This document shows, piece after piece, positions 22,347 to 30,316 of a DNA stretch of 37,464 nt. Source of the DNA: Burkholderiaceae bacterium (GTDB taxonomy: Bacteria > Pseudomonadota > Gammaproteobacteria > Burkholderiales > Burkholderiaceae_C); assembly GCA_031253795.1 (NCBI GenBank), contig JAIRVR010000052.1:1-37464 (forward strand), read 5' to 3'. The notes under the pieces are model-generated. The model was not told the origin of the DNA, did not search any database, and saw only the letters and a list, made by a program, of their open reading frames with translations. The first letter of the stretch is position 1, and each line of letters starts with the position of its first letter. The position numbers and the translations under genes are program-made.

Positions 22347-24779
22347 ATGGTCAAGCAGGAGTTCTGCGGGCGGCGGAAGGTCCGCCCCTGGTCGTGGATG
22401 CGGGCCAGCCGGCTGGCCCTGGTCAGTGCGCTGCTGTGCGGCGGCATGGCGCAGGCCGCTTTCGTGAACGGCAACTTTGAAGCGGGCGATCTGTCGGGCT
22501 GGACATCCCAGGCCTGGACCAACAACGGGACGCAGGCCAACCCCCAGCGTCTGAGCGAGCTCAAGCTGCAGCCGCCCCAGGGCAAGCAGCCACTCAATGA
22601 AATCGTCAGCGGCGCCGAAAACAGCCTGCAGGACGCCTTGTGGAAGACAGGCGATCCCCTGACGGATCTGGGCCTGCCGCTGCGGGGCAACAACTCTGCG
22701 CGCATCAACCTGCTGGCCAACGCCTCGCCGCGCATCATTCCGCGCAGTGGGGGCGTGCCTTCGGGCTGGTCCCAGCAGACGCATACGGCCAGCTCGATCG
22801 CGCAGGAAGTGGAACTCGGACCTCTGGACGTGGACCAGGACGGCAAGATCCACATCCGCTTCATCGCCGCACCGGTGCTGGACGATTCGAGCACCCACGG
22901 GCCTGTGGACCGGCCCTATTTCGCCATCTCCCTGGTCAAGACCTACGACGCGCGCACCGGCACCGACCTGAGCGCCAACCCCCAGGAGCTGTTCTTCAAG
23001 TACCACTACGCGGGCCAGCCCGGCGCTCCCTGGAAGTGGTTCACGGATGCGGGCGGGGTCAAGCAAAGCTATACCGACCCCCAGGCCTATGACGTGGCTC
23101 CCGGCAATGCCATCTTGCGCGTGGGCGACAAGGTCAGGCTGCAGGCCGTGGCCTCCGCCTGCAGCGCCGGCGGCCATTCGGGCCACCTGTACGTGGACAA
23201 TTTCGATACGGTGCTGCCCAAGGGACTGTGGATCACGGCCTCGGCGCCGCAAAGCGTGAGCAATGCCAACGGCACGCAGATCACCTACACCTATACCTAC
23301 ACCAACACGGGCACCACGGCCGTGGACGACGTGAAGGTCAATGCCGCCATGCCGCAGGACAGCGCTGGGGCCTCCACCACCTTCGCCTCGATCACACCCA
23401 ACAGCGGTGGCTCCTGCACGGCCCCGGCCGTGGGTTCGACCAGCCCCGCGGCCTGCGACTTCGGCACGCTGCAGCCGGGCCAGTCGGGTACCTTCACCAT
23501 GGTCGTGACCATTCCCAACAACACGGCCGCGCCCCAGGTCAACAACGGTGACTACAACATTGGCGGCCACCTGGTCGCCAACCTGCTGGGGGCCATGGTG
23601 CAGACCCAGCTGCTGGGCGTGGCGGCGACCAGCGACATGGTTCCCGACGCCTCGGGCCTGCCCCCCACGGGCGGTCTCCAGGTGCCATACAGCGGCAGCT
23701 TTTCCTGCAAGAACACAGGCGCCGTCGACGCGACCCAGGCCACCTGTGACGCCACCGGCCTGCCACCGGGCCTGGCGGTAGGCCAGTGCACGATAGACGG
23801 CAATGCCTGGCTGCAGCCCGGTACCGTGCCTGCGGGCAAGGAAGTGGTGTGCCAGGTCTCGGGAACGCCGACCGGCACGCCCGGCAGCTCCACCGTCACG
23901 GTGGGCACCAGCGCCGACAACGACCTCAACCCCGCCAACAACGGCACCGTGACCCAGATCGCCCTGTCTGCGGCACCCGACATGGCTGTGGACCTGGGGG
24001 GCCTGCCGACCTCGGCCGCGGCCAACCAGCCCTACAGCGGCAGCTTCAGCTGCCGCAACCAGGGCTCGGCCGACGCCACGGGCGGCACGCTGTGCGCGGT
24101 CACCGGCCTGCCGTCGGGTGTGACGCAGGGCGCCTGCACCATCCAGCCCGGCAACGCGGCATGGGTGGCCGGCAATGCCGTGGCCCAGGGAGCCACGGTC
24201 ACCTGCCAGGTCAGCGGCACGCCGACCGCGACCGGTGCGACGGCCATCGTCGGAACGACAGGTGCCACCGGCGACCTGAATCCTGCCAACAACACGGCCA
24301 GCTTCAACCTGACCACGGGAACGGGTGCGCCCGACATGGCCGTGGACCTGGGCAGCCTGCCCGTCACCTTCTCGGCCAACACGCCGTACAGCGGCAGCAT
24401 CAGCTGCAGGAACCAGGGCACGGCGGCTGCACTGTCGGGCACGTCCTGCACGGTGACCGGTCTGCCCCCCGGTGTCACCGTGGGTGCCTGCAGCCTCACG
24501 CCGGGTGGCGGTGCATGGACAGCCGGAGCCCCCGTGCCCGCTGGTGCCAGCGTGTCCTGCTCCGTCGGCGGAACCCCGACGACCAGCGGTGCGCTGTCTC
24601 TGGTCGGCACGACGGGTGCGGATGGTGATCCGAACTGGGCCAACAACCGCGCCACCCGCAATGCATCGGCGGCGACGCAGGCCGTTCCCACCCTGTCCGA
24701 ATGGGGCATGGTCCTGCTGTCGGCCCTGCTGGGCCTGATGGGCTGGCGCCTGGCGCGCCGCCGCGGTACGGCACTGTAA
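22347..24779 (+). CDS. IPTL-CTERM-anchored secreted repeat protein
   Basis: An 810-residue exported protein of unknown function. A Sec signal peptide with a long basic n-region ends near AQA-AF (residues 35-39). The mature N-terminus has FVNGNFEAGDLSGW, a pattern of extracellular beta-sandwich or carbohydrate-binding-like modules in PEP-CTERM-type proteins. A DUF11-like repeat follows (about 295-400). Then come three tandem repeats of about 115-118 residues starting near 430, 545 and 663. Each has four cysteines and a D-M, PYSGS(F/I)SC, GLP, VSGTP/VGGTP and (N/W)ANN pattern. The tail VPTLSEWG, a hydrophobic helix and Arg-Arg-Arg form an IPTL-CTERM sorting signal, related to the PEP-CTERM/exosortase type. 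AGAGAGG before ATG 22347 supports the start. The neighbouring two-component genes suggest regulated surface display. Confidence 0.9.
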   Translation: MVKQEFCGRRKVRPWSWMRASRLALVSALLCGGMAQAAFVNGNFEAGDLSGWTSQAWTNNGTQANPQRLSELKLQPPQGKQPLNEIVSGAENSLQDALWKTGDPLTDLGLPLRGNNSARINLLANASPRIIPRSGGVPSGWSQQTHTASSIAQEVELGPLDVDQDGKIHIRFIAAPVLDDSSTHGPVDRPYFAISLVKTYDARTGTDLSANPQELFFKYHYAGQPGAPWKWFTDAGGVKQSYTDPQAYDVAPGNAILRVGDKVRLQAVASACSAGGHSGHLYVDNFDTVLPKGLWITASAPQSVSNANGTQITYTYTYTNTGTTAVDDVKVNAAMPQDSAGASTTFASITPNSGGSCTAPAVGSTSPAACDFGTLQPGQSGTFTMVVTIPNNTAAPQVNNGDYNIGGHLVANLLGAMVQTQLLGVAATSDMVPDASGLPPTGGLQVPYSGSFSCKNTGAVDATQATCDATGLPPGLAVGQCTIDGNAWLQPGTVPAGKEVVCQVSGTPTGTPGSSTVTVGTSADNDLNPANNGTVTQIALSAAPDMAVDLGGLPTSAAANQPYSGSFSCRNQGSADATGGTLCAVTGLPSGVTQGACTIQPGNAAWVAGNAVAQGATVTCQVSGTPTATGATAIVGTTGATGDLNPANNTASFNLTTGTGAPDMAVDLGSLPVTFSANTPYSGSISCRNQGTAAALSGTSCTVTGLPPGVTVGACSLTPGGGAWTAGAPVPAGASVSCSVGGTPTTSGALSLVGTTGADGDPNWANNRATRNASAATQAVPTLSEWGMVLLSALLGLMGWRLARRRGTAL
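23634..23978 (+). repeat. Repeat 1 of the four-cysteine tandem module
   Basis: Codes for about 115 residues from DMVPDASGLPPTGG. It has cysteines in FSCKN, ATCDATG, GQCTID and VVCQVSGTP and is the most diverged copy. Confidence 0.75.
23979..24332 (+). repeat. Repeat 2 of the four-cysteine tandem module
   Basis: Codes for 118 residues from DMAVDLGGLP. The four cysteines lie at the same places as in repeat 1, and the copy ends with the LNPANN block. Confidence 0.8.
24333..24662 (+). repeat. Repeat 3 of the four-cysteine tandem module
   Basis: Codes for about 110 residues from DMAVDLGSLP. The same four cysteines are present. It ends at NWANNRATRN just before the IPTL-CTERM tail. Confidence 0.8.
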
Positions 24780-24799
24780 AGCGCGAGATTGCCGCCGGC

Positions 24800-24830
24800 A
24801 AAAAAGGCGCCCTTCGGGGCGCCTTTTTTT
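24800..24830. terminator. Bidirectional-looking terminator after the IPTL-CTERM gene
   Basis: GGCGCCC, loop TTCG, GGGCGCC is flanked by six A's on the left and seven T's on the right. It starts 20 bp after the stop codon. It separates this transcript from the bestrophin gene. Confidence 0.92.
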
Positions 24831-24887
24831 CTCGCCATGGCCCGGTTTCAGGCTTTGCAGGCCGAGAACTATGGTCGAATAAGGGTT

Positions 24888-24893
24888 TATACT
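24888..24893 (+). promoter_or_regulatory. Candidate -10 of the bestrophin gene
   Basis: TATACT lies 15 bp before ATG 24909 in a short AT-rich patch. The best -35-like TTGCAG (24855-24860) is too far away (27 bp). It would give a leader of about nine bases without a Shine-Dalgarno. Confidence 0.35.
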
Positions 24894-24908
24894 TATCACT
24901 GTGTCCCC

Positions 24909-25856
24909 ATGATCGTCCGTGATCGCCCTGCCGGCTTCAGGCTGTTTCTGATTCTGCGGGGCTCGGTGCTCCAGCGCATCCAGGTCACGCTGCTCGTGAA
25001 CACGGTGTTCGCCGCTCTCATCACCCTGGTGCACGGCAACCTCTTCGACGTGAAGATCACGGTGACGCCGATTCCGTTCACGCTGATTGGCCTGCCCCTG
25101 GCCATCTTCCTGGGATTTCGCAACAACACGGCCTATGACCGCTACTGGGAAGGGCGCAAGCTCTGGGGGGACATCGTGATCTGTGCGCGCACGCTGGCGC
25201 GCCAGTGCCAGAGCCTGATCGCGGGCGAGCATGCGCCCGATCCACGGCAGCGCGACAGCGATGTGCGCGTGCGCATGGTGCACCGGGCCATTGCCTTCGC
25301 CCACCAGTTGCGGGCCCAGCTGCGCGGCCTGGAGGCCGATGCGGCCGCCCGGCGCTGGCTCGTCGAGGCCGAAGCGCATCGGCTGGCCCAGCTGCCACTG
25401 GAGCAGCGCTGCGAGGCACTGATGATGGACATGGGCCGCGATCTGGGCCAGTGTGTGCGCCGTGGCGAGATGGAGGCCTGCCTGGCGGCATCCATGGACC
25501 AGACGCTGACGCGCATGACGGCGGCTGCCGCCTCCTGCGAGCGCATACGCCATACGCCCATGCCCTTTTCCTACGCCCTGCTGCTGCACCGCACGGCCTA
25601 CATGTACTGCTTTCTGCTGCCCTTCGGCCTGGTCGATACCACGGGCTTCATGACGCCCTTCGTCGTGGCCATCGTGGCCTATACCTTTTACGGACTCGAC
25701 GCGCTGGGCGACGAGCTCGAAGAGCCCTTCGGCCTGGAAAGCAACGACCTGCCACTGGACACCATTTGCCGCTCCATCGAAATCGGCCTGGGCCGTTCGC
25801 TGGGCGCCACCGAAGTGCCACCCCCTCTCCAGCCCGTGGACTACCGGCTGACCTGA
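24909..25856 (+). CDS. Bestrophin-family ion channel (UPF0187)
   Basis: A 315-residue inner-membrane protein of the bacterial bestrophin family, pentameric channels that conduct ions (cations for a characterised bacterial member). The N-terminal helices carry ITVTPIPFTLIGLPLAIFLGFRNNTAYDRYWEGRKLWG (here cited only as the FRNNTAYDRYWEGR core, about residues 71-84). The C-terminal half has PFSYALLLHRTAYMYCF, a second pair of helices, and the family-typical YGLDALGDELEEPFG near residue 266. ATG 24909 is preferred. An in-frame ATG at 24837 exists but would place the candidate -10 inside the gene. Function in the cell is unknown. It is probably monocistronic, 101 bp before the esterase gene. Confidence 0.9.
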   Translation: MIVRDRPAGFRLFLILRGSVLQRIQVTLLVNTVFAALITLVHGNLFDVKITVTPIPFTLIGLPLAIFLGFRNNTAYDRYWEGRKLWGDIVICARTLARQCQSLIAGEHAPDPRQRDSDVRVRMVHRAIAFAHQLRAQLRGLEADAAARRWLVEAEAHRLAQLPLEQRCEALMMDMGRDLGQCVRRGEMEACLAASMDQTLTRMTAAAASCERIRHTPMPFSYALLLHRTAYMYCFLLPFGLVDTTGFMTPFVVAIVAYTFYGLDALGDELEEPFGLESNDLPLDTICRSIEIGLGRSLGATEVPPPLQPVDYRLT

Positions 25857-25957
25857 GCAGGCACGGCGCGGCTGGGGTGTAATGGCGTGCGAAACACCTC
25901 CGGCCTGGTGGTGCGCCGCACCGGCGTGCCCATGCCCGGGGCTGCGGGGCTTCTCCC

Positions 25958-26929
25958 ATGACATACCAGCGCCGGCAATACCTGCTCGCCGCCCTTTCCG
26001 GGCTGGCGTCATCGTGGGCAGGGCCCACGTTATCGAACGAGGTGGCCGTACCGGCCGCAGGCCCGGGCGGCGACGCCGAGATCGCGCTGTGGCCCGAAGG
26101 CCATTTGCAGCGCCTGGGCGGCGGTCCCCAGGGCCCCGAGCAGGTCAGCCCCAAGGGCTCGGTGACCCAGGTATCGCGGCCGCGCCTGCAGGTCTACCGG
26201 CCCGGCCGGCCCGACGGCAGCGCCGTACTTGTGATCGCGGGCGGTGGCTATGCCCATATCGAGCGGGGCAAGGAAAGCACGCCGGCCTGCCTGTGGCTGC
26301 AGGCCCGGGGCGTGACGGCTTTCGAGCTGGTCTACCGCCTGCCCGGCGAGCACTGGCCGGCCACGGCCCCCTTGCAGGATGGCCAGCGTGCCATGCGCCT
26401 CATCCGTTCGCTGGCGGGGCGCTTCGGCCTGGATGCGGCCCGCATCGGCGTGCTGGGCTTTTCTGCCGGTGGCCATCTGGCCGGCATGACGGCGGCCACG
26501 CCCACGGTGGAACGCTATGCGGCACTGGACGCCGTCGACCAGCTGTCGTCGCGGCCGGACTTCGCGGGCATGATCTACCCCGTGGTCAGCTTCATGCCCC
26601 CCTGGGACCACACGCACGCACGCCGCGAAATCGTGGGCCAGCACCCCACGGCCGAGCAGAGCGCAGCCTATTCGGTGGACCAGCAGGTCACCGGCCGCAC
26701 GCCTCCCGTCTTCCTGGCCCAGGCCCAGGATGATCCCATCGCCCCGGTGGACAACAGCCTGCTGATGTTCGCTGCCCTGCGCAAGGCCGGTGTGGCGGCC
26801 GAAATGCACATCTTTCCCGAAGGCCGCCATGGCTGGGGCATGGGCCGCGAAGGCACGCGTGTCCATGCCTGGCCTCAGCTGTTTGCCGACTGGGCGGTCT
26901 TCAACCGCTTCTTCGGACCCGGCACCTGA
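25958..26929 (+). CDS. Exported alpha/beta-hydrolase (BD-FAE/acetyl-xylan-esterase-like)
   Basis: A 323-residue serine hydrolase with a Tat-like signal peptide (QRRQYLLAALSGLASS, residues 4-19), so it probably folds before export to the periplasm. The catalytic triad is visible: nucleophile Ser169 in GFSAGGH, Asp258 or Asp259 in AQDDPIAP, and His291 in EGRHGWG. GGGYAH at 95-100 is the HGGG-type oxyanion loop. The pattern matches dienelactone-hydrolase/BD-FAE-type carbohydrate esterases; the natural ester is not known. A TGTAAT hexamer at 25878-25883 may be its -10. It converges on the acyl-CoA dehydrogenase gene across a terminator. Confidence 0.9.
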   Translation: MTYQRRQYLLAALSGLASSWAGPTLSNEVAVPAAGPGGDAEIALWPEGHLQRLGGGPQGPEQVSPKGSVTQVSRPRLQVYRPGRPDGSAVLVIAGGGYAHIERGKESTPACLWLQARGVTAFELVYRLPGEHWPATAPLQDGQRAMRLIRSLAGRFGLDAARIGVLGFSAGGHLAGMTAATPTVERYAALDAVDQLSSRPDFAGMIYPVVSFMPPWDHTHARREIVGQHPTAEQSAAYSVDQQVTGRTPPVFLAQAQDDPIAPVDNSLLMFAALRKAGVAAEMHIFPEGRHGWGMGREGTRVHAWPQLFADWAVFNRFFGPGT

Positions 26930-26957
26930 GCCGGTCGGCCCCCCGGCGGACGGCCAT

Positions 26958-26983
26958 GAAAAAGCCCCGCGGGCCGCGGGGCT
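26958..26983 (-). terminator. Terminator downstream of the acyl-CoA dehydrogenase genes
   Basis: AGCCCCGC / GCGGGGCT with a GC loop (26963-26983) is followed on the minus strand by a U run (A's at 26959-26963). It sits between two convergent genes and serves the minus-strand pair. Confidence 0.8.
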
Positions 26984-27008
26984 GGGTCGAGGGAGGCTGG
27001 AGTGAACT

Positions 27009-28124
27009 TCAGGCGAACACGCCGGCCGTTTCCTGCATGCGCGAGGACACGATGCCCAGGTGGTGCAGGGTGTCGCCGCCCGTCATCTCCATCTGGGTCA
27101 GCCGCTTGAAGTAGTGGCTGCCTGCGTACTCGTCGGTCACGCCGATGCCGCCATGCAACTGCACGGACTGCTGGCCCACCAGGCGCAGCGATTGGCCCAA
27201 CTGGACCTTGGCGCGCGAGACGGCCACATGGCGCTCGGCCTCGGGGGCTCCCATCTTGAGACTGGCGTAATAGCTCATGGAGCGCGACAGCTCCAGTTGC
27301 ATCTTCATGTCGGCCACACGGTGGCGCAGGGCCTGGAAGCTGGCGATGACCACGCCGAACTGCTTGCGCTGGTTCATGTAGTCGGTGGTCAGGTGCAGGG
27401 TCTGCTCCATGGCGCCCACGCCTTCGGCGCAGAGCGCGGCATTGGCCACGTCCTGGGCCAGGGTCAGGGCCGCGAGGCCCTCGGCGCTGACCAGGGTGGC
27501 GGGTGAGGCCTGGCATCGCAGCTCGGCCGCGCGGCTGCCGTCCTGGGTGCGGTAACCCTGGGTGCTGGCGCCGCTGGCGCCTCGCTCCACGAGGAAAAGG
27601 GCCAGTTTGCCGTCGAGCTGGGCCGGCACCAGGAAGGCATCGGCGGCGTCGCCCGCGGGCACCAGACTCTTGGTGGCATCGACCGTGTAACCGCTGCCGC
27701 TGCGAGTCGCCGTGGCGGCACAGGCATCGAGACGGTAGCGCGCCTGGCGCTCCTGATGGGCCATCACGACCAGGGCTTCGCCGCTGGCCACGCGAGCCAG
27801 CCATTGGCCAGCCAAGCCGGCTTCGGCATATTGACCCAGAACGGCCGAGGCCACAAAGGCCTGGGACAGCGGCTCCATCACCAGGCCGCGGCCCAACTCC
27901 TCCATCACCACCATCACGTCGGTGGCACCCAGGCCTAGCCCGCCATGGGCCTCGGGCACGGTCAGGGCGGTCAGGCCCAGTTCGGCCAGTTCGCCCCAGA
28001 CCTCGCGCGAAAAGCCTCCGGCCTCCACGATGGCACGGCGGCGCTCGAATCCATAGGCCTTGTCCACCCAGCGACGCACGGCGTCACGCAGTTGCTGCTG
28101 GTCATCCGAAAAATCAAAATCCAT
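27009..28124 (-). CDS. Acyl-CoA dehydrogenase, small-subunit type (pimeloyl-CoA dehydrogenase-like)
   Basis: A 371-residue FAD-dependent acyl-CoA dehydrogenase. It opens with MDFDFSDDQQQLRDAVRRW. The substrate/FAD block LGLTALTVPEAHGGLGLG lies near residue 55, and the C-terminal QLHGGIGVTDEYAGSHYFKR has a Glu at the position of the medium-chain catalytic base. The usual C-terminal GGxxEIQRN motif is replaced by GGDTLHHLG, as in small subunits of the PimC/PimD type. AGGAG ahead of ATG 28124 is clear. It follows the other dehydrogenase by 133 bp, so the two likely form a heteromeric enzyme oxidising a dicarboxylyl- or branched/cyclic acyl-CoA. The substrate is an inference from family resemblance. 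Confidence 0.9.
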   Translation of the reverse strand: MDFDFSDDQQQLRDAVRRWVDKAYGFERRRAIVEAGGFSREVWGELAELGLTALTVPEAHGGLGLGATDVMVVMEELGRGLVMEPLSQAFVASAVLGQYAEAGLAGQWLARVASGEALVVMAHQERQARYRLDACAATATRSGSGYTVDATKSLVPAGDAADAFLVPAQLDGKLALFLVERGASGASTQGYRTQDGSRAAELRCQASPATLVSAEGLAALTLAQDVANAALCAEGVGAMEQTLHLTTDYMNQRKQFGVVIASFQALRHRVADMKMQLELSRSMSYYASLKMGAPEAERHVAVSRAKVQLGQSLRLVGQQSVQLHGGIGVTDEYAGSHYFKRLTQMEMTGGDTLHHLGIVSSRMQETAGVFA

Positions 28125-28195
28125 TTGTCTCACTCCTGATGCCGAATGGGGGAGGCGCCTTGGCTCCTCCCACATTCAGCGAAGCTCTTGCTTAA

Positions 28196-28214
28196 GCCCC
28201 CTCCCGGAGGGGGC
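28196..28214. repeat. GC hairpin between the two acyl-CoA dehydrogenase genes
   Basis: GCCCCCT / AGGGGGC with a five-base loop. It has no T tract. It may be a dispersed intergenic hairpin or an mRNA-stability element inside the operon. Confidence 0.4.
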
Positions 28215-28243
28215 ACGGGGAGCTGTACTGACGCGCACAGCGC

Positions 28244-28273
28244 GACTGTTTTCGGCTTCAGCCGAGAACAGTC
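28244..28273 (-). repeat. Inverted repeat with a stop codon in its loop
   Basis: The 13-base arms 28244-28256 and 28261-28273 pair at 12 positions. The four-base loop, TGAA on the minus strand, holds the TGA stop of the large-subunit gene. Such a stem could slow ribosomes at the stop or weaken readthrough transcription into the downstream gene. Confidence 0.6.
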
Positions 28274-29439
28274 TGAGCGACGATGTTGCGCTGGACCTCG
28301 TTGGAGCCTCCGTAGATCGTGGTCTTGCGCATATTGAAGTAGGTGGAGGCCAGCGGTGCGTTGTCCACCACGCCACCAGGAAAGTCGCCCTGCCAGCCGG
28401 CTTCCATGGCTTCTTCGATGAAGGGCAGGCTGAAGGGGCCGGCGGCCAGCATCATCAGTTCGGAATAGCGCTGCTGGATCTCGCTGCCGCGGATCTTGAG
28501 CAGGCCGGCGATGTCCAGCGGGTTCTTGCCCGATTTTTCTGCCGACAGCACCCGCAGCACCAGCATTTCCAGCGCCACCACATCGATCTCGAGCCTGGCG
28601 ATCTCGTCGCGAAAACGAGCGTCTTCCCGCACGCCTTCGGTCTTGGCGATGCGCTTGAGCCGTTCCAGTTCGCGTTTGGCACGGTTCACGTCGGCGATGT
28701 TGGTGCGTTCGTGGCTGAGCAGGTGCTTGGCATAGGTCCAGCCCTTGTTCTCCTCGCCGATGAGGTTCTCGGCCGGAACCTCGACGTTGTCGAAGAAGAC
28801 CTCGTTGACCTCGCACTCGCCGTCCAGCAACTTGATGGGGCGCACGGTCACGCCGGGGCTCTTCATGTCGATGAGAAGGAAGCTGATCCCGGTCTGGGGC
28901 TTGCCTTCGTTGCTGGTGCGCACCAGGCAGAAGATCCATTCGCCGTACTGGCCCAGCGTGGTCCAGGTTTTCTGGCCGTTGACGATGTACTTGTCTCCCA
29001 CGCGCTCAGCGCGGGTCTTGAGGCTGGCCAGGTCCGAGCCCGAGCCGGGCTCGGAATAGCCCTGGCTCCACCAGACCTCGCCGCTTGCGATGCCGGGCAG
29101 AAAGCGCTGGTGCTGCTCGGGCGTGCCATAGGCCATGATGACGGGTGCCACCATCACGGGGCCGAAGGGAATGATGCGTGGCGCGCAGGCCAGGGCGCAT
29201 TCCTCCTCGAACAGGTGCTTTTGCACGGCGGTCCAGCCGGGGCCGCCGAACTGCCTGGGCCAGCCGTAGCCCAGCCAGCCCTTCTTGCCAAGGATCTTGG
29301 CCCAGTTCTGCAGGTCGTCGCGCGTCAGGCGCAGCGAATGGCGCACCTTGTGCGCAATGTCCTGGGGCAGGTGGGTCCGCACCCAGGCGCGGACTTCTTC
29401 GCGAAAGGACTGTTCTTCAGGGGTAAATGCCAGGTCCAT
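28258..29439 (-). CDS. Acyl-CoA dehydrogenase, large-subunit type (pimeloyl-CoA dehydrogenase-like)
   Basis: A 393-residue acyl-CoA dehydrogenase beginning MDLAFTPEEQSFREEVRAW. It has the N-terminal helical domain, GWLGYGWPRQFGGPGW, the mid beta-domain with SEPGSGSDLASLKTRA and NGQKTWTTLGQYG, and the C-terminal FAD/dimer motif TIYGGSNEVQRNIVA. Domain order and length match the PimC-type large subunit. AAGGAG before ATG 29439 supports the start. It is the promoter-proximal gene of the pair. Together with the small subunit it probably runs the first beta-oxidation step on an unusual acyl-CoA. A CoA ligase, hydratase or thiolase is not in the window, so the pathway is not complete here. Confidence 0.92.
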   Translation of the reverse strand: MDLAFTPEEQSFREEVRAWVRTHLPQDIAHKVRHSLRLTRDDLQNWAKILGKKGWLGYGWPRQFGGPGWTAVQKHLFEEECALACAPRIIPFGPVMVAPVIMAYGTPEQHQRFLPGIASGEVWWSQGYSEPGSGSDLASLKTRAERVGDKYIVNGQKTWTTLGQYGEWIFCLVRTSNEGKPQTGISFLLIDMKSPGVTVRPIKLLDGECEVNEVFFDNVEVPAENLIGEENKGWTYAKHLLSHERTNIADVNRAKRELERLKRIAKTEGVREDARFRDEIARLEIDVVALEMLVLRVLSAEKSGKNPLDIAGLLKIRGSEIQQRYSELMMLAAGPFSLPFIEEAMEAGWQGDFPGGVVDNAPLASTYFNMRKTTIYGGSNEVQRNIVAQTVLG

Positions 29440-29528
29440 GGACGTTGTCTCCTTCAATCCCGGCTTTTGTAGCACGCACGTTCTTTTTTGTGCTGTCCGG
29501 GGTGTGACAACTCATGGCATACCCTGAA

Positions 29529-30218
29529 TCAGGAAGCGGGGTCGGCCGCTCCAGGCTCCTCCAGGCCCAGCTGTGCATAGACATGGGCCAGGCGGCCTTC
29601 CAGCCGCTGCACGTGGGCCTCGAGGTCGGCAACGCGCTGAGCCAGTGCGTCGCCGCGTGCGCCGCCGGCCATGGGTGCGGCAGCCATGGCATTCACATCC
29701 ACGGGGCCGCACAGCAGATGGGCCCAGCGCTGTTCGCGCGCACCTGGCGCGCGCGGCAGCAGCACGACCAGGGGGCCGCCCTTTTCCTCGCTGCGTTCGC
29801 GCAGCTCGTCCAGAAAGGCCTCGACCGAAGAGATGTCGGCAAAGCGATGCCAGCGCTCGGAATTGATGCGCAGCTCTCCCGCCGTCTGCGGACCGCGCAG
29901 CATCAGCAGGGACAGCAGCACGGCGCTCTGGTCGGGCACACCCATGCCGCGCGGGAAGTTGTGCTCCCATCGCGTGGCGCGCGCGCTGCTGATCTGTACC
30001 GACAGGGTACGCAGGCGCAGGCTGTCCAGGGCCTCCTGGGCCTGGGCCTCGCCGACGTCCATGACGGGGTCGCGGCTGCTTTTCTGGTTGCAGCCCGTGA
30101 CCAGGGCATTGAGGGTGAGTGGGTAGCTGTCGGGAACGGTGCGTGCCTTTTCCATCAGCGTGGCCAGCACGCGGGCCTCGACGGCGGTCAGGGGAGTGGA
30201 GCGGGGATCGAAGGGCAT
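29529..30218 (-). CDS. DUF480 (YceH-type) protein
   Basis: A 229-residue protein of the YceH/DUF480 family, with tandem winged-helix-like domains but no settled function. The family opening is clear: [44 protein letters not shown] (here cited by its VLATLMEK and [10 protein letters not shown] parts). The middle has [19 protein letters not shown], and the C-terminus ends in a predicted coiled coil ([20 protein letters not shown]). ATG 30218 is chosen from family alignment. The frame is open 23 codons further, but that part is hydrophobic and Pro-rich and unlike the family. It diverges from purN across 98 bp. Confidence 0.9.
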   Translation of the reverse strand: MPFDPRSTPLTAVEARVLATLMEKARTVPDSYPLTLNALVTGCNQKSSRDPVMDVGEAQAQEALDSLRLRTLSVQISSARATRWEHNFPRGMGVPDQSAVLLSLLMLRGPQTAGELRINSERWHRFADISSVEAFLDELRERSEEKGGPLVVLLPRAPGAREQRWAHLLCGPVDVNAMAAAPMAGGARGDALAQRVADLEAHVQRLEGRLAHVYAQLGLEEPGAADPAS

Positions 30219-30302
30219 GGCAAGGGCAGGGGGCAGGATGACAAGGCCCGCCAAGGCCCTGGGCCATGGCGGGGCTGGCACAGGCACGGCGGCCTGCGGT
30301 GC

Positions 30303-30308
30303 GACAAT
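30303..30308 (+). promoter_or_regulatory. Candidate -10 that would make purN leaderless
   Basis: GACAAT ends eight bases before the purN ATG. A start point seven or eight bases after it falls at the ATG itself. No Shine-Dalgarno and no clear -35 are visible. Confidence 0.4.
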
Positions 30309-30316
30309 CGCCGCCC

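Noticed and set aside
22311..26012. A 1233-codon minus-strand open frame under the IPTL-CTERM, bestrophin and esterase genes
   Set aside because: It spans three well-supported genes and a terminator on the other strand, and no family resemblance is visible. It is a GC-bias shadow.
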